A stretch of DNA of 64,000 bases from Flavobacteriaceae bacterium (GTDB lineage: Bacteria; Bacteroidota; Bacteroidia; Flavobacteriales; Flavobacteriaceae): positions 1 through 64,000 of the forward strand of contig CANFZM010000012.1 in NCBI GenBank assembly GCA_947451525.1. The letters are read 5' to 3'. The translations under genes and the position numbers were made by a program. Under the pieces are notes generated by a model that saw only the letters and a program-made list of their open reading frames with translations, searched no databases and was not told where the DNA came from. Shown one piece after another: positions 9,828-20,004 of the stretch (the stretch's first letter is position 1; every line of letters begins with the position of its first letter).

Positions 9828-10808
9828 TTATTCTGGAGAAATATGGTTTTTCTTCAATATTTCGTTAAAAATTGCTTCTTTACCTTGTTTTTTCATTTCC
9901 TTATTTACCCTGTTAATTAATGTTTCGGCATCACTTCTATACGGTGATTTTTGCTCCACATAAAGATTATAGGCTTGGCATAAATTATCTAATGCTTTTT
10001 CATAATCCAATAAATATTGAGCATAAATATTCCCAATTCCATAATATACTTCAGGATTTTTAGGGTCTACTTTTGCTAGGTTTTCATAGGCTTTTACTCC
10101 CTTTTTATAATCTTTTTTACTAATGTATGCAATTGCAATATTTTGTAACGGAGTAAGTCCTTTTGGATCTATTTTAAGCGATTTTTCATAAGCCTCAATT
10201 GCATCATCATAGTTTCCTAATTTTCTTGAACAAATTCCAATATTATCAAAGGCAAAAGCAAAATTTGAATCAAAAACAACTGCTTTTTTGTAATATTCTA
10301 TTGCTTTAGTAAAGTTATCTTTTCTAAATTCGTCTTGTCCTAAATTATAGTATTTTATTGCTTCATGATTTTTTGTTTCTGATCTTTCGCCTACAACATC
10401 ATTGGATGCTATTTTAGTTTTTATAGATTGACAGTTTTGCATTAAATAGGATTCTATTTCATAATAGTATTTTTTGTACTCATTAGAATCCGAATTGGAA
10501 TTAATAGAAATGTTGATTTCTTTTTTACCATTCACTTCTTTGGCTAATTTTTCAAGATCCTTAATATTAGTTAATTTAATACCCATTTGATAAGCAACTG
10601 CCTGTTTGTCAATACAAGAATGAATTTCTGAGGAAATCGAATCTACAACTTTATTATAAGTATTTACGGAATCGATGCATTTGCAAGCATTATCGGAAAC
10701 TTCTTTTAGATATTCTTTTTTGTCAAATTTAATATCCTCTTTTTTTATTTGAGAAAAGGAAAAGCAAATTGCAAATAAAATAAATAGTAATGATAGTGAT
10801 TTTTTCAT
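9828..10808 (-). CDS. Exported tetratricopeptide-repeat protein
   Basis: A 326-residue protein with an N-terminal signal peptide (MKKSLSLLFILFAICFSFSQ). A charged domain with two N-terminal cysteines (NACKCIDSV) is followed by three to four TPR units from about residue 150 to 285 with the usual A-x-x-x-Y...DP spacing (for example AIEAYEKSLKIDPKG). TPR proteins act as protein-binding scaffolds. This one is probably periplasmic. The partner is unknown, and the flanking genes give no hint. Confidence 0.8.
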   Translation of the reverse strand: MKKSLSLLFILFAICFSFSQIKKEDIKFDKKEYLKEVSDNACKCIDSVNTYNKVVDSISSEIHSCIDKQAVAYQMGIKLTNIKDLEKLAKEVNGKKEINISINSNSDSNEYKKYYYEIESYLMQNCQSIKTKIASNDVVGERSETKNHEAIKYYNLGQDEFRKDNFTKAIEYYKKAVVFDSNFAFAFDNIGICSRKLGNYDDAIEAYEKSLKIDPKGLTPLQNIAIAYISKKDYKKGVKAYENLAKVDPKNPEVYYGIGNIYAQYLLDYEKALDNLCQAYNLYVEQKSPYRSDAETLINRVNKEMKKQGKEAIFNEILKKNHISPE

Positions 10809-11013
10809 AAAAAAGTAATTTACATTAAATATATAAATAATAATTAAAACTCCAAAACATACTTAATAAATTGGTTTAGTTCAATGTTAAATAATACTCA
10901 AAATAAAAGCATTAAATTTTTCATAAGTTTCCAAAATTATTTTTTTATTGTTAATATTCAGATCTATCTGAACTGAATGCTGAACACTGAACACTGAGCA
11001 CTAAAATTTCCAA

Positions 11014-11967
11014 CTATCTTTTTCTTTGTCTATTCTCTATATAATCTTCAATGGCTTTCTTGGTAGTAAACCAATTTCTTCCTTCTTTATGGGCGTCAAT
11101 TTTTCCTTGCCGTGCCAATAAACTGATGTATTCTTGACCATAATGAGAATTGGGTTCACTAACAATAGTGGATATCTCTTGAAAATCATAATCGTTATCG
11201 GGCAACGAACTTAAATAAATATTTAAAGTTCTTTCTAAAGCCTGACACATCAATAGTATTAATTTTTGGTAATTGCCATTATTAGCCTGATTTAATGCTT
11301 CGTAGTATTTTTTTCTATCATTTTTAAGGATTATAGCCGGTGGAAAACCTTGTTGCATTAATAATAAATTCATTGCCAATCGCACAGTTCTTCCATTTCC
11401 ATCAAAGAATGGATGAATCCAAACAAACTTATGATGAAAAATGGTAGCCAATTCTATAGCATTCATCTGTAAAGGATTGGTGGTTACAAAATGGATCAAT
11501 TCATCTAATAAATCAGAAACTTTATTTGCATTAGGCGGAATAAAATTGGCTCCGGTAATACGAACGCCAACATTTCTAATTCTTCCTGCAAAATCCTCTT
11601 CTATCATATTGAGCACCAAACTGTGAAGCGACAAAATATCAATGCTTCTTATTTGATAATCATCATTTATAATTGAAAATAAATAATTAATTGCTTTTTC
11701 GTGATTTTTGGCTTCAAAATGTTCTCTTAATGATTTTCCTTTTACGGTTATTCCTTCTTGAAGCACCATTTGAGTTTCCCTGAGGGTTAAGGTATTTCCT
11801 TCGATACTATTGGAGTTATAGGTCCATTCGATAGATAATTGTTCTCTTATTTTAGATAAAGCAATACTAGGCAAGGGCCTGCTTTTTTTTAAAACTGCCA
11901 TTTTATCATACAATCTCTCGAATGTTGATTTAAATTCTTCTCTATAATTGGTATCTATTTTCCACAT
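11014..11967 (-). CDS. Fic family protein (class II, self-inhibited type)
   Basis: A 317-residue protein with the full Fic active site HPFFDGNGR (residues 185-193); its histidine performs AMP transfer to target hydroxyls. Residues 52-57 (SNSIEG) fit the inhibitory motif S/T-xxx-E-G/N. That motif lies N-terminal to the Fic core in class II proteins and blocks ATP binding. The C-terminal 60 residues look like a winged-helix domain (ISLLARQGKIDAHKEGRNW), a frequent DNA-binding tail in this group. No separate antitoxin gene is adjacent, consistent with built-in inhibition. The target protein is unknown. Confidence 0.92.
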   Translation of the reverse strand: MWKIDTNYREEFKSTFERLYDKMAVLKKSRPLPSIALSKIREQLSIEWTYNSNSIEGNTLTLRETQMVLQEGITVKGKSLREHFEAKNHEKAINYLFSIINDDYQIRSIDILSLHSLVLNMIEEDFAGRIRNVGVRITGANFIPPNANKVSDLLDELIHFVTTNPLQMNAIELATIFHHKFVWIHPFFDGNGRTVRLAMNLLLMQQGFPPAIILKNDRKKYYEALNQANNGNYQKLILLMCQALERTLNIYLSSLPDNDYDFQEISTIVSEPNSHYGQEYISLLARQGKIDAHKEGRNWFTTKKAIEDYIENRQRKR

Positions 11968-12052
11968 ATCACCACAAAGATATTAATATCGTTTGGAATT
12001 AAAAAATATTCTATCCGATATTAAGAATTTTTAATAAATTTTGAATAATTAG

Positions 12053-13873
12053 TTATTCAATAGTCATTTCTTTTAATTTTTCTCGGTAGGCTTCTAGAAT
12101 TTCAACTTTAGAAATTAATCCGAAGAATTTTCCATTTTTAGTAACTGGAAGTATTAATTCGTTGGAATTTTCAAATTTTTCTATAATAGTTTCCATGCCG
12201 TCATCGTGGAGTATTATTTCTTTGGGTTGCGAAAGAATTTCACTTACAATAGTGAACTTAATTCTATAGGCATTAAATATAATTGAACGGATTTCTTCAA
12301 AATCTACGATGCCTAAAAGTTTGTTTTTATCATCCAATACCGGAATTATTGGTTGGTTATTTTTTGATAAATATTCAACTATGTTTTCTAATGATTTGTC
12401 AAGGGTAGTAGTTTTTACATTGGTATCCACCAATTTTAAAAAGTCAATGCTTTGCAAAATATTTTTATCTTTATCACTAGTAAAAACTTCCCCACGATCG
12501 GCTAAAACTTTCACATCCATAGAATAATTGTCAAATTGTTTAGAAACTGCATAACTTATAGAGGATACAATCATTAACGGAACCATTAGTTCGTATCCTC
12601 CAGTAATCTCTCCAATCAAGAAAATTGCCGTTAGTGGTGCATGAAACAAGCCACTAAGAATTCCAGCCATTCCTACAATGGTGAAATTGGCAATAGGCAA
12701 GGTATTGGATAAACCCAATAAATGGATGGCTTTTGCTACAAAAAAACCTAGATAAGAACCTACAAATAGAGCAGGAGCAAAGTTTCCTCCGTTTCCTCCA
12801 GATCCTAAAGTTAGTCCGGTTGCGAAAGATTTTAGAAGAACAATAATTCCTACAAATGCTAATAAAACCCATTGTTTACTTTCGTAATTTTCTAGTAAAG
12901 TATTATTTAAAAGTGTTTCCGGATGTCCAGTAGATAAAGTTTTGATGCTTTCATAACCTTCACCAAAAAGTGTTGGAAAAAAGAAAATTAATACCGCCAA
13001 AATACTAGCTCCGAATAGTGCTTTTTTATACGTATTATTTTTAAATCGGCTGAAAAAATGTTCTACTTTTCTGAAATTTCTGGCATGGTACACAGATACA
13101 AATCCTGCTAAAATTCCTAGTAGAATATAATAAGGGGTATTGTGAAAATTAAAAGTAAGTTCTTGTTTGAAACTCAATAGTACATCTTGACTTAAAAGGA
13201 TTTCGGAAACCAAAGCACCCGTTGCAGCAGATATTATAATTGGAATAAATGCCGAAATACTAACATCGGTAAGCACCACTTCAATAGCAAAAAGAACCCC
13301 TGCAATTGGAGCATTAAAGGCAGCACCAATTCCGGCAGCAACCCCACAAGCCAAAAGCAAAATTCGGTCTTTTTGAGATAATTTATATTTTTGAGCAAAA
13401 TTAGATCCAAATGCTGCTCCAGTAATTACAATTGGACTTTCTAATCCTGCAGAACCACCGAGTCCAACGGTTAAGGAACTTGTAATTATTTGGGCATACA
13501 TTTGTTTTTTAGGAACGATTCCTCCGTTTTTTGCAACAGCAAATAATATTTTAGAACTTCCTTTTTCTATTGATCCATCTAGAAATTTTTTAACCACAAA
13601 AACGGTTAATAAAATTCCGATTACAGGAAAAATACTATTCGCATAAGGTAATTTTAAATACCCATTAGCATAGTTAGCAAATTGGAAAACATTGTGCGCA
13701 AAACTCTTTAAAATAATTACTGCCAATGCACAAGATATTGCCACAGCAACACTTGCTAAATAGATAAAGTTTCTTTCCGATAAAATGGTTTTGGCTAAAA
13801 AGAATACCGCCTCTAACCGTCGAGTAATTCGTCGGAAAAATAATTGTACAGAAACAGATTTACGATTAGGCAT
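12053..13873 (-). CDS. ClC family chloride channel/transporter with CBS domains
   Basis: A 606-residue protein with about 430 residues of membrane helices and two C-terminal CBS domains (about 470-600). The ClC selectivity motifs are visible: GGSAGLESP, where the glutamate corresponds to the gating glutamate of the GxEGP motif, and GSGGNGGNFAP for the GxFxP motif. ClC proteins move Cl- either passively or in exchange for H+. The gating glutamate would allow an antiporter, but an inner proton glutamate cannot be assigned by eye. The CBS pair may bind adenine nucleotides. The gene appears to be a single unit, 33 bp from the AlkD-like gene upstream. Confidence 0.9.
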   Translation of the reverse strand: MPNRKSVSVQLFFRRITRRLEAVFFLAKTILSERNFIYLASVAVAISCALAVIILKSFAHNVFQFANYANGYLKLPYANSIFPVIGILLTVFVVKKFLDGSIEKGSSKILFAVAKNGGIVPKKQMYAQIITSSLTVGLGGSAGLESPIVITGAAFGSNFAQKYKLSQKDRILLLACGVAAGIGAAFNAPIAGVLFAIEVVLTDVSISAFIPIIISAATGALVSEILLSQDVLLSFKQELTFNFHNTPYYILLGILAGFVSVYHARNFRKVEHFFSRFKNNTYKKALFGASILAVLIFFFPTLFGEGYESIKTLSTGHPETLLNNTLLENYESKQWVLLAFVGIIVLLKSFATGLTLGSGGNGGNFAPALFVGSYLGFFVAKAIHLLGLSNTLPIANFTIVGMAGILSGLFHAPLTAIFLIGEITGGYELMVPLMIVSSISYAVSKQFDNYSMDVKVLADRGEVFTSDKDKNILQSIDFLKLVDTNVKTTTLDKSLENIVEYLSKNNQPIIPVLDDKNKLLGIVDFEEIRSIIFNAYRIKFTIVSEILSQPKEIILHDDGMETIIEKFENSNELILPVTKNGKFFGLISKVEILEAYREKLKEMTIE

Positions 13874-13906
13874 TAGGGAATATTTTCTAAAGAAAACAAA
13901 TATAGG

Positions 13907-14575
13907 TTATTTTATATTTCGCAAAGCCTCTCGTTGACTCAAAGGTTTTAAATTAGTACAATTTACATAATTTGAAACACCTATTGGATTGAATCTACTA
14001 TAATCCCGCAACGACCATCCTATGGCTTTTTGAATAAAAAACTCTTTAGATTCTTTATGCTTTTCACATTCTGCTTTAAGCAAATCAAAATTGGTTTTTT
14101 CTTTATAACTCAATTGAAAAAGAATAGCCGATCGATTTAGCCACATGTTTTCGGAGTTAGAAAAATGTTCAACAACTTTCTCAGTTTCCTTTGGAAATTG
14201 TTGCAAATAACCACCTAAAATAAATTTAGCAATAGTATCTACAGAATCCCACCAAGAATTGGTTATTAACATTTTTTCAATAAGTTGTATGTCCTCTAAA
14301 ACATACTTTTTCTTGATTTCTTTAACTAAAATATCAATGGCGCATTGGTGAAATTCGCGTTCTTTTTTATTGAAAAGTTCCCAACAAATACTTCTGAAAT
14401 TAGTTTGAACTTCCTCTTTATGCTTGTGCCAATTGGTTTTTAAAATAGCTCTTCGGTTATCGGTTTTAATTCCTAAAAAAGAAAAGTTGTTTTTCATGTA
14501 ATTTCCCATCGGAATCGCTAATTCGGCATTGGAATTTTGACGCAGTTCCGTTTCTAAATCGGTAATAAATGTCAT
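13907..14575 (-). CDS. DNA alkylation repair protein (AlkD-like HEAT-repeat glycosylase)
   Basis: A 222-residue all-helical protein matching AlkC/AlkD-type DNA glycosylases. It has KTDNRRAILK near the N-terminus, the WWDSVDTIA block with the aspartate and tryptophans that line the AlkD groove, and the late AIGWSLRDYSRFNP. AlkD removes bulky or cationic alkylated purines. I chose the ATG at 14575 rather than the upstream in-frame ATG because it overlaps the stop of the ACP phosphodiesterase gene as ATGA, the usual sign of translational coupling. Confidence 0.88.
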   Translation of the reverse strand: MTFITDLETELRQNSNAELAIPMGNYMKNNFSFLGIKTDNRRAILKTNWHKHKEEVQTNFRSICWELFNKKEREFHQCAIDILVKEIKKKYVLEDIQLIEKMLITNSWWDSVDTIAKFILGGYLQQFPKETEKVVEHFSNSENMWLNRSAILFQLSYKEKTNFDLLKAECEKHKESKEFFIQKAIGWSLRDYSRFNPIGVSNYVNCTNLKPLSQREALRNIK

Positions 14576-15159
14576 GCTAATTCTATTAATTTTTCTTTGC
14601 AATGTAGTTGTAATTCTTCAAAAAACAGCGTAAATTCTGCTTCTAATTCGGTGTAATAAAGTTGAACTTCTACAATGGCTTCCTGCATATTTACTCGATG
14701 TTTGGTTCGGTAATCCATTTGAAATAAAATTAACTCCAAGCCTTCTAAACTAGCATATTGTACCAACCAATTTTGATCGATCATATAGGGTAAAAGGTTT
14801 TGGGTTTTCTCGGTTAGAATTTCATTATTATCTTGTAAAAGGGTGTAAAATTTCTCCGCATAAACTTCTAGATTTTCATTAAAATAAGAGTTCCAATTCT
14901 TTGCCAAAAAATGATCGTAAACAATATCCATAATCACTCCGGCATAATGCCCGTATTTTTCATGAAGACGGTGTTTGCTTTTTCTGTAGATAGGATGCGC
15001 ATCGGTGAAAGTATCAATATAGCGGTGTAATAAAATTCCTCTTTGTAAGTCACCGGGGTATTCTAAATAGCGTTTGCCATGAATACTATCGGCCATAAAA
15101 TTTCCAATTTTAAGCAAATCGTTATCACCAGAAAGATATATATGGGCTAGGAAATTCAT
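14572..15159 (-). CDS. ACP phosphodiesterase (AcpH-like)
   Basis: A 195-residue protein matching the DUF479/AcpH family, with an N-terminal MNFLAHIYLS, IGNFMADSIHG, an LLHRYIDTFTDAHP metal-binding segment and YAGVIMDIVYDHFLA. AcpH removes the 4'-phosphopantetheine arm from acyl-carrier protein. The HD-like histidine and aspartate ligands are present. It is the first gene of a two-gene unit with the AlkD-like protein and is divergent from glmM. Confidence 0.88.
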   Translation of the reverse strand: MNFLAHIYLSGDNDLLKIGNFMADSIHGKRYLEYPGDLQRGILLHRYIDTFTDAHPIYRKSKHRLHEKYGHYAGVIMDIVYDHFLAKNWNSYFNENLEVYAEKFYTLLQDNNEILTEKTQNLLPYMIDQNWLVQYASLEGLELILFQMDYRTKHRVNMQEAIVEVQLYYTELEAEFTLFFEELQLHCKEKLIELA

Positions 15160-15234
15160 TTATTGGTTTAAAGTTTCGAGTTTAAGGTTTTGTAAATATA
15201 GAAAATTTACTTTTTAATAAATTAGAAGAATAAC

Positions 15235-15242
15235 TATATTTG
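15235..15242 (+). promoter_or_regulatory. Putative -7 box TATATTTG for glmM
   Basis: Exact TAnnTTTG match, 50 bp before the glmM start, in the divergent gap with the ACP phosphodiesterase gene. A -33 TTG at normal spacing is not evident. Confidence 0.45.
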
Positions 15243-15292
15243 CCAATATTATTCAGGAGTTACTAAACTCCCTAAACTTCTAAACTAAAAAA

Positions 15293-16693
15293 ATGACTTT
15301 AATAAAATCAATATCTGGAATTCGTGGAACTATTGGCGGTAAAGTTGGCGATAATTTAACTCCTGTAGATGCTGTAAAATTTGCTTCGGCCTATGGAACG
15401 TTTCTAAAAAAAGGAAGCGGGAAGTTGGAAGATGGAAGAAAACTAAAAGTAGTAATTGGTCGTGATGCCCGAATTTCAGGCCCAATGATTCACAACTTAG
15501 TGATGAATACCTTACTCGGATTAGGAATTGATGTAATTGATTTAGGTCTTTCTACTACACCAACGGTTGAAATTGCAGTACCAATGGAGCAAGCCGATGG
15601 TGGAATTATATTAACCGCTTCCCACAATCCGAAACAATGGAATGCCTTGAAATTATTGAATGCCAAAGGCGAATTTCTTAGCGGAAAAGAAGGAGAATTA
15701 ATTTTAGAAATTGCCGAATCCGAAGCTTTTGATTTTGTTGATGTGGATTCTTTAGGAGAAATTACCATTAACGATGCCTATATGGACATTCATATTGATG
15801 AAGTTTTAGATTTACCTTTGGTAGATGCAGAGGCAGTTGCCAAAAGAAAATTCAAAGTTGTAGTGGATGGTGTGAATTCTTCGGGTGGAATAATTATACC
15901 TAAGTTGTTGGAACTGATGGGAGTAGAGTGCGTAAAATTATATTGCGAACCTAATGGGCAATTTCCGCACAATCCGGAGCCTTTAAAAGAGCATTTGGGA
16001 GATATTTGTAAATTAGTTTTGGAAGAAAAAGCCGATTTCGGAATTGTAGTAGATCCAGATGTAGATCGTTTGGCTTTTATTTCTAACGATGGTGAAATGT
16101 TTGGAGAAGAATATACTTTGGTTGCTTGTGCCGATTATGTGTTGAGTAAAACTCCAGGAAATACCGTTTCTAATATGTCGTCTTCTCGTGCTTTAAGAGA
16201 TATTACTAATAAGCATAACGGAAATTACAAAGCAAGTGCTGTGGGAGAAGTAAACGTAGTTGAATTAATGAAGTCTACTAATGCTATAATTGGTGGTGAA
16301 GGAAATGGCGGAATTATTTACCCAGAATCGCATTACGGTAGAGATAGTTTGGTAGGAGTAGCCTTATTCTTAACCCATTTAGCAAGTTTAGATTGCACTG
16401 TTGCCGAATTAAGAGCAAGTTATCCACAATATTACATGAGCAAAAACAAAATAGAATTAACGCCTCAAATTGATGTGGATGCTATTTTAGTTGCCATGAC
16501 TGAAAAATACAAAAATGAGGATATTACTACTATTGATGGAGTAAAAATTGATTTTGCTACCGAATGGGTGCATTTAAGAAAATCCAATACCGAACCAATT
16601 ATTCGAATTTACACCGAAGCACCAACACAAGAGGCTGCCGATATTTTGGCGATTCGAATTATTGAAGAAATAAAAACTATTGCTGGAATATAG
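15293..16693 (+). CDS. glmM: Phosphoglucosamine mutase
   Basis: A 466-residue alpha-D-phosphohexomutase. The active-site loop ILTASHNPKQW holds the phosphoserine (about residue 110). The metal loop DPDVDRLAF, the substrate loop GEGNGGIIYPE and the C-terminal phosphate-binding RKSNTEPIIRIYTEA are all intact. The GlmM group converts glucosamine-6-phosphate to glucosamine-1-phosphate on the way to UDP-GlcNAc for peptidoglycan. A close phosphomannomutase/phosphoglucomutase specificity cannot be excluded by eye, but in Bacteroidetes this length and motif set is normally GlmM. Confidence 0.9.
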   Translation: MTLIKSISGIRGTIGGKVGDNLTPVDAVKFASAYGTFLKKGSGKLEDGRKLKVVIGRDARISGPMIHNLVMNTLLGLGIDVIDLGLSTTPTVEIAVPMEQADGGIILTASHNPKQWNALKLLNAKGEFLSGKEGELILEIAESEAFDFVDVDSLGEITINDAYMDIHIDEVLDLPLVDAEAVAKRKFKVVVDGVNSSGGIIIPKLLELMGVECVKLYCEPNGQFPHNPEPLKEHLGDICKLVLEEKADFGIVVDPDVDRLAFISNDGEMFGEEYTLVACADYVLSKTPGNTVSNMSSSRALRDITNKHNGNYKASAVGEVNVVELMKSTNAIIGGEGNGGIIYPESHYGRDSLVGVALFLTHLASLDCTVAELRASYPQYYMSKNKIELTPQIDVDAILVAMTEKYKNEDITTIDGVKIDFATEWVHLRKSNTEPIIRIYTEAPTQEAADILAIRIIEEIKTIAGI

Positions 16694-16940
16694 TTTGTAA
16701 ATTACAATCAATACTATTTTATTAATGTTTTGAAGATAGTGTTGTTTGTAATTAATTTAAAAATACTATCTTTATTATTCGAAAAGATATTTTTTGAAAA
16801 CTAGTATTTTTATAATGAATCTCTTTTCTGTTTTAATCATTTTTTAAATCTACTTTTCCAATTTTAAAGAGAAGATATAATTAGATAATAAAGCCATTTT
16901 TTTATTTAAATGATTAATATAATTTTTTAAATGATTTAAA

Positions 16941-19313
16941 ATGCAAAATAAAAACTATCTATTTTTTTTTATATTAGTATTGTTTGTAAAGACTTCTATT
17001 TTTTCACAACAATCTTCTTGCCCTAATTCCGATTTTGAAATGGGAAATTTTTCTGGTTGGCAGGGAGAAACAGGAAATTGTTGTCCAATAAACACTTCTG
17101 GCTCTGCAATTATTTCGGGTAGACATACAATAATGTCAGGAACTGGAACAGATCCAAATACTTGTGGAAATGTAACAGTTGTTGCGCCTGGCGGACTATA
17201 TTCGGCTAGATTAGGAAATGATAATACAAACGCAGAAGCAGAAAAACTTACGTATTCATTAAATGTAAGCGCATCTAATTCTTTGTTTATTTACAAATAT
17301 GCAGTTGTTTTGGAAGATCCAGGACACGACCCAGCAGACCAACCCAGATTTCAAATTAGAGTTCTTAATTCATCAGGCACTTTAATTGATCCAGTTTGTG
17401 GCGCCTATACAGTAGTTTCTGGAAGTAGTATTCCTGGATTTCAAACTTGCAATGACGTTATTCGATATAAAAATTGGACTACAGTAGGTTTAAATCTTAG
17501 TTCTTATATAGGGCAAACTATTACTATTGAATTTGCCACGGGAGATTGCTCTTTAGGTGCTCATTTTGGATATGCTTATGTTGACGCTTATTGTTCTCCA
17601 TTACAAATTAGTTCCACCTATTGTACAGGCTCTTTTGCAGCAGTACTAACTGCCCCAATTGGTTTTACTTATTTATGGAATACCGGAGAAACTACACAAT
17701 CAATTAATGTAAATAACCCTAACGCTGGGCTTACTTATAATTGTTTATTAACTTCAGTTACTGGCTGTACAGTAAATATTTCTACGGCTTTAACTCTTTT
17801 TGATCCTGTTGCCGATTTCAGTATTACCAATACCTGTTACGATAATGCTATTTTTTCTAATACTACTTCACTTCCATCGGGAACTGTTTTAGATAATTTT
17901 TTATGGGATTTTGGAGATGGAACTACTTCTACTTTGGAAAATCCATCCCATAATTATGCTAACCCAGGTACCTATAATGTAACTTTTACTATATCAAATG
18001 CTTTAGGATGTTCAGATTATGTCACACAATCTATAACAGTTATTAAATCTCCAACAGCACAAATTAATTATAGTCAGTCAGCCTATTGTACCTCTATTAC
18101 TTCCCCTCAAATGGTTGTTTTAACAGGAACCAATTCCTATATAGGAGGAACTTTTGCTGCTCCTGTTGGATTGAGTTTAGATACCAACACAGGAAGTATA
18201 GTGCCAAGTACAAGTACATCCGGAAATTATTCGATTTCTTATACTATTCCTACGGTTAATGGTTGTACCGTTCCTCCAGTTACTACAACTGTTGTAATTA
18301 CTCAATTACCATCGGCTACAATTTCTTATAACTCACCTTATTGTAAAGATATTTTGGTATCTCAATCAGTTGCTATAAATGGAACTTCTGCTTATTTAGG
18401 AGGTACATTTACATCTTCTGCAGGGTTGATTATTAATAGTTCTTCAGGAGCTATTAATCCAAGTTCAAGTAATTCAGGAACTTATTTAGTTACCTATACC
18501 ATTCCTTCTACAGGAGGTTGTCCTGCTATTCCTGTAACCGATAGTGTAGTAATAAATCCATTACCAAATCCAATTCTCACCAACGGAGATATTTGTTATG
18601 ATTCTCATGGAAATTTAGCAAGAAATTATATTTTTAATACTGGATTGAGTAGTTCTTTGTATACTTTTAAATGGTATTACAACGGAAGTATAATTACTGG
18701 TGCAACCAATAATTCTTATACAGCAACGGCAATCGGAAATTATGCTGTAATAGTAACTACGATTGCTACTGGTTGTGCTTCTAGTCAGGTATATGCTACA
18801 GTTGTTTCTGCTCAAATGGCAAGTGATTTTATCGTAAATATAGAAGATAATTTTACAGAAAATAATATAATAACAGTATTAGTTCAAGGAGGAACGGGAC
18901 CGTTTTATTTTCAAATGGATAACGGAACCTTTCAAACTTCTAATGTTTTTAACCAAATTCCCTATGGAGTTCACACTGTTACCATAACTGATGAAACTAA
19001 TTGTACTATCATTAGTAAAGAAATTATAGTGATGGGATATCCAAAGTTTTTTACTCCTAACGGAGATGGATTAAATGAATTTTGGAATATATATTATTTT
19101 AATAATTTGCCAGAATCTCAAATTTATATCTACGACAGATATGGAAAGTTTTTAAAACAAATAAGTTCTATTGGTATTGGTTGGGATGGTACTTATGAAG
19201 GTGCAATAATGCCAGCAACAGACTATTGGTTTGTTGTGAAATATTTAAACTACAATCTTAACGGAGGACCAGAATTAAAAGAATTTAAAGCACATTTCAC
19301 TTTAAAAAGATAA
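16941..19313 (+). CDS. PKD-domain surface protein with T9SS type B sorting domain
   Basis: A 790-residue secreted protein. The signal peptide ends near SIFSQQ. Residues to about 220 form a cysteine-rich beta domain. A PKD domain (about 285-370) contains FLWDFGDGTTST and SHNYANPGTYNVTF. It is followed by two related cysteine-containing beta repeats of about 90 residues (each with YC...S...GT..Y.GGTF..P.GL and NPSSS..GTY..TYTIP). The last 90 residues are the gliding-motility-associated CHU_C/type B domain (FFTPNGDGLNEFWN, YDRYGKFLKQIS, WDGTYEG, ATDYWFVV), which targets export through the type IX system. The PKD and Ig-like repeats suggest adhesion or a surface-display role. It stands alone, convergent with mgtC. 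Confidence 0.93.
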   Translation: MQNKNYLFFFILVLFVKTSIFSQQSSCPNSDFEMGNFSGWQGETGNCCPINTSGSAIISGRHTIMSGTGTDPNTCGNVTVVAPGGLYSARLGNDNTNAEAEKLTYSLNVSASNSLFIYKYAVVLEDPGHDPADQPRFQIRVLNSSGTLIDPVCGAYTVVSGSSIPGFQTCNDVIRYKNWTTVGLNLSSYIGQTITIEFATGDCSLGAHFGYAYVDAYCSPLQISSTYCTGSFAAVLTAPIGFTYLWNTGETTQSINVNNPNAGLTYNCLLTSVTGCTVNISTALTLFDPVADFSITNTCYDNAIFSNTTSLPSGTVLDNFLWDFGDGTTSTLENPSHNYANPGTYNVTFTISNALGCSDYVTQSITVIKSPTAQINYSQSAYCTSITSPQMVVLTGTNSYIGGTFAAPVGLSLDTNTGSIVPSTSTSGNYSISYTIPTVNGCTVPPVTTTVVITQLPSATISYNSPYCKDILVSQSVAINGTSAYLGGTFTSSAGLIINSSSGAINPSSSNSGTYLVTYTIPSTGGCPAIPVTDSVVINPLPNPILTNGDICYDSHGNLARNYIFNTGLSSSLYTFKWYYNGSIITGATNNSYTATAIGNYAVIVTTIATGCASSQVYATVVSAQMASDFIVNIEDNFTENNIITVLVQGGTGPFYFQMDNGTFQTSNVFNQIPYGVHTVTITDETNCTIISKEIIVMGYPKFFTPNGDGLNEFWNIYYFNNLPESQIYIYDRYGKFLKQISSIGIGWDGTYEGAIMPATDYWFVVKYLNYNLNGGPELKEFKAHFTLKR

Positions 19314-19344
19314 GCAAAAAAGAATTTGTTTAAATACAGCATTA

Positions 19345-19989
19345 TTATAAGAAACTATTAAACGACTTCACTCCATCTTGTTCCAATAAAAAGTGATTGA
19401 ATTCGTCAATTTTTTCTTTACTACCAAAAACATTGATAGAAAGATGAATTCTATCATCATCTTTAGTTACTATCTTTTTTTGACATTTTAAACCAAGTTC
19501 GGCAACCTTGTTGTAAATACTTTGCGAAATATTTTCCTTTTTGAAATAAACCGAATAACTCCTGTGCTCTCTTTGTCTAGTTATTAAATTTAGTAAATTA
19601 TCAAAAAGAAATAATACGATTAAAGTCAGAATCATTCCTAATGTTGCTAATAAATAGTTATCGCAACCAATACACATTCCTAAAGCAGCAGTTACCCATA
19701 TTGTTGCTGCAGTGGTAATACCTGTAACGTTTAACCCATCTTTAAATACTACACCAGCACCTATAAAACCTATTCCTGTAAGGATATTAGCAGCAATTCT
19801 GTCTTTGCTAGTTTCACCACCAATTTGAATAGAAATAATAGTTAATATGGTGGAACCAACGCATATTAATGCCATGGTTCTAAAACCTGCAACTTTGCCG
19901 TTAATTTCTCTTTCAAGACCAATTAAAGCACCAACTACTAGTGCTAGAAGTAATTGTATAGAATAATTGTAAATCATGTTTTTTATCAA
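19345..19989 (-). CDS. MgtC/SapB family membrane protein
   Basis: A 214-residue protein with four to five membrane helices and the family signature from residue 18 (GALIGLEREINGKVAGFRTM) followed by a glycine-rich helix (ILTGIGFIGAGVVFKDG). The C-terminal 70 residues form an ACT-like cytoplasmic domain. MgtC homologues influence Mg2+ homeostasis and F-type ATPase activity, and many are simply membrane proteins of unclear role. The gene is 15 bp downstream of selO on the same strand, so the two may be cotranscribed. Confidence 0.9.
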   Translation of the reverse strand: MIKNMIYNYSIQLLLALVVGALIGLEREINGKVAGFRTMALICVGSTILTIISIQIGGETSKDRIAANILTGIGFIGAGVVFKDGLNVTGITTAATIWVTAALGMCIGCDNYLLATLGMILTLIVLFLFDNLLNLITRQREHRSYSVYFKKENISQSIYNKVAELGLKCQKKIVTKDDDRIHLSINVFGSKEKIDEFNHFLLEQDGVKSFNSFL

Positions 19990-20004
19990 AAATAATAGTT
20001 TAAT

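Noticed and set aside
10970..11001. CTGAACACTGAACACTGAGCACT short tandem-like stretch
   Set aside because: This is a brief simple repeat between the TPR and Fic genes with no palindrome or clear role.
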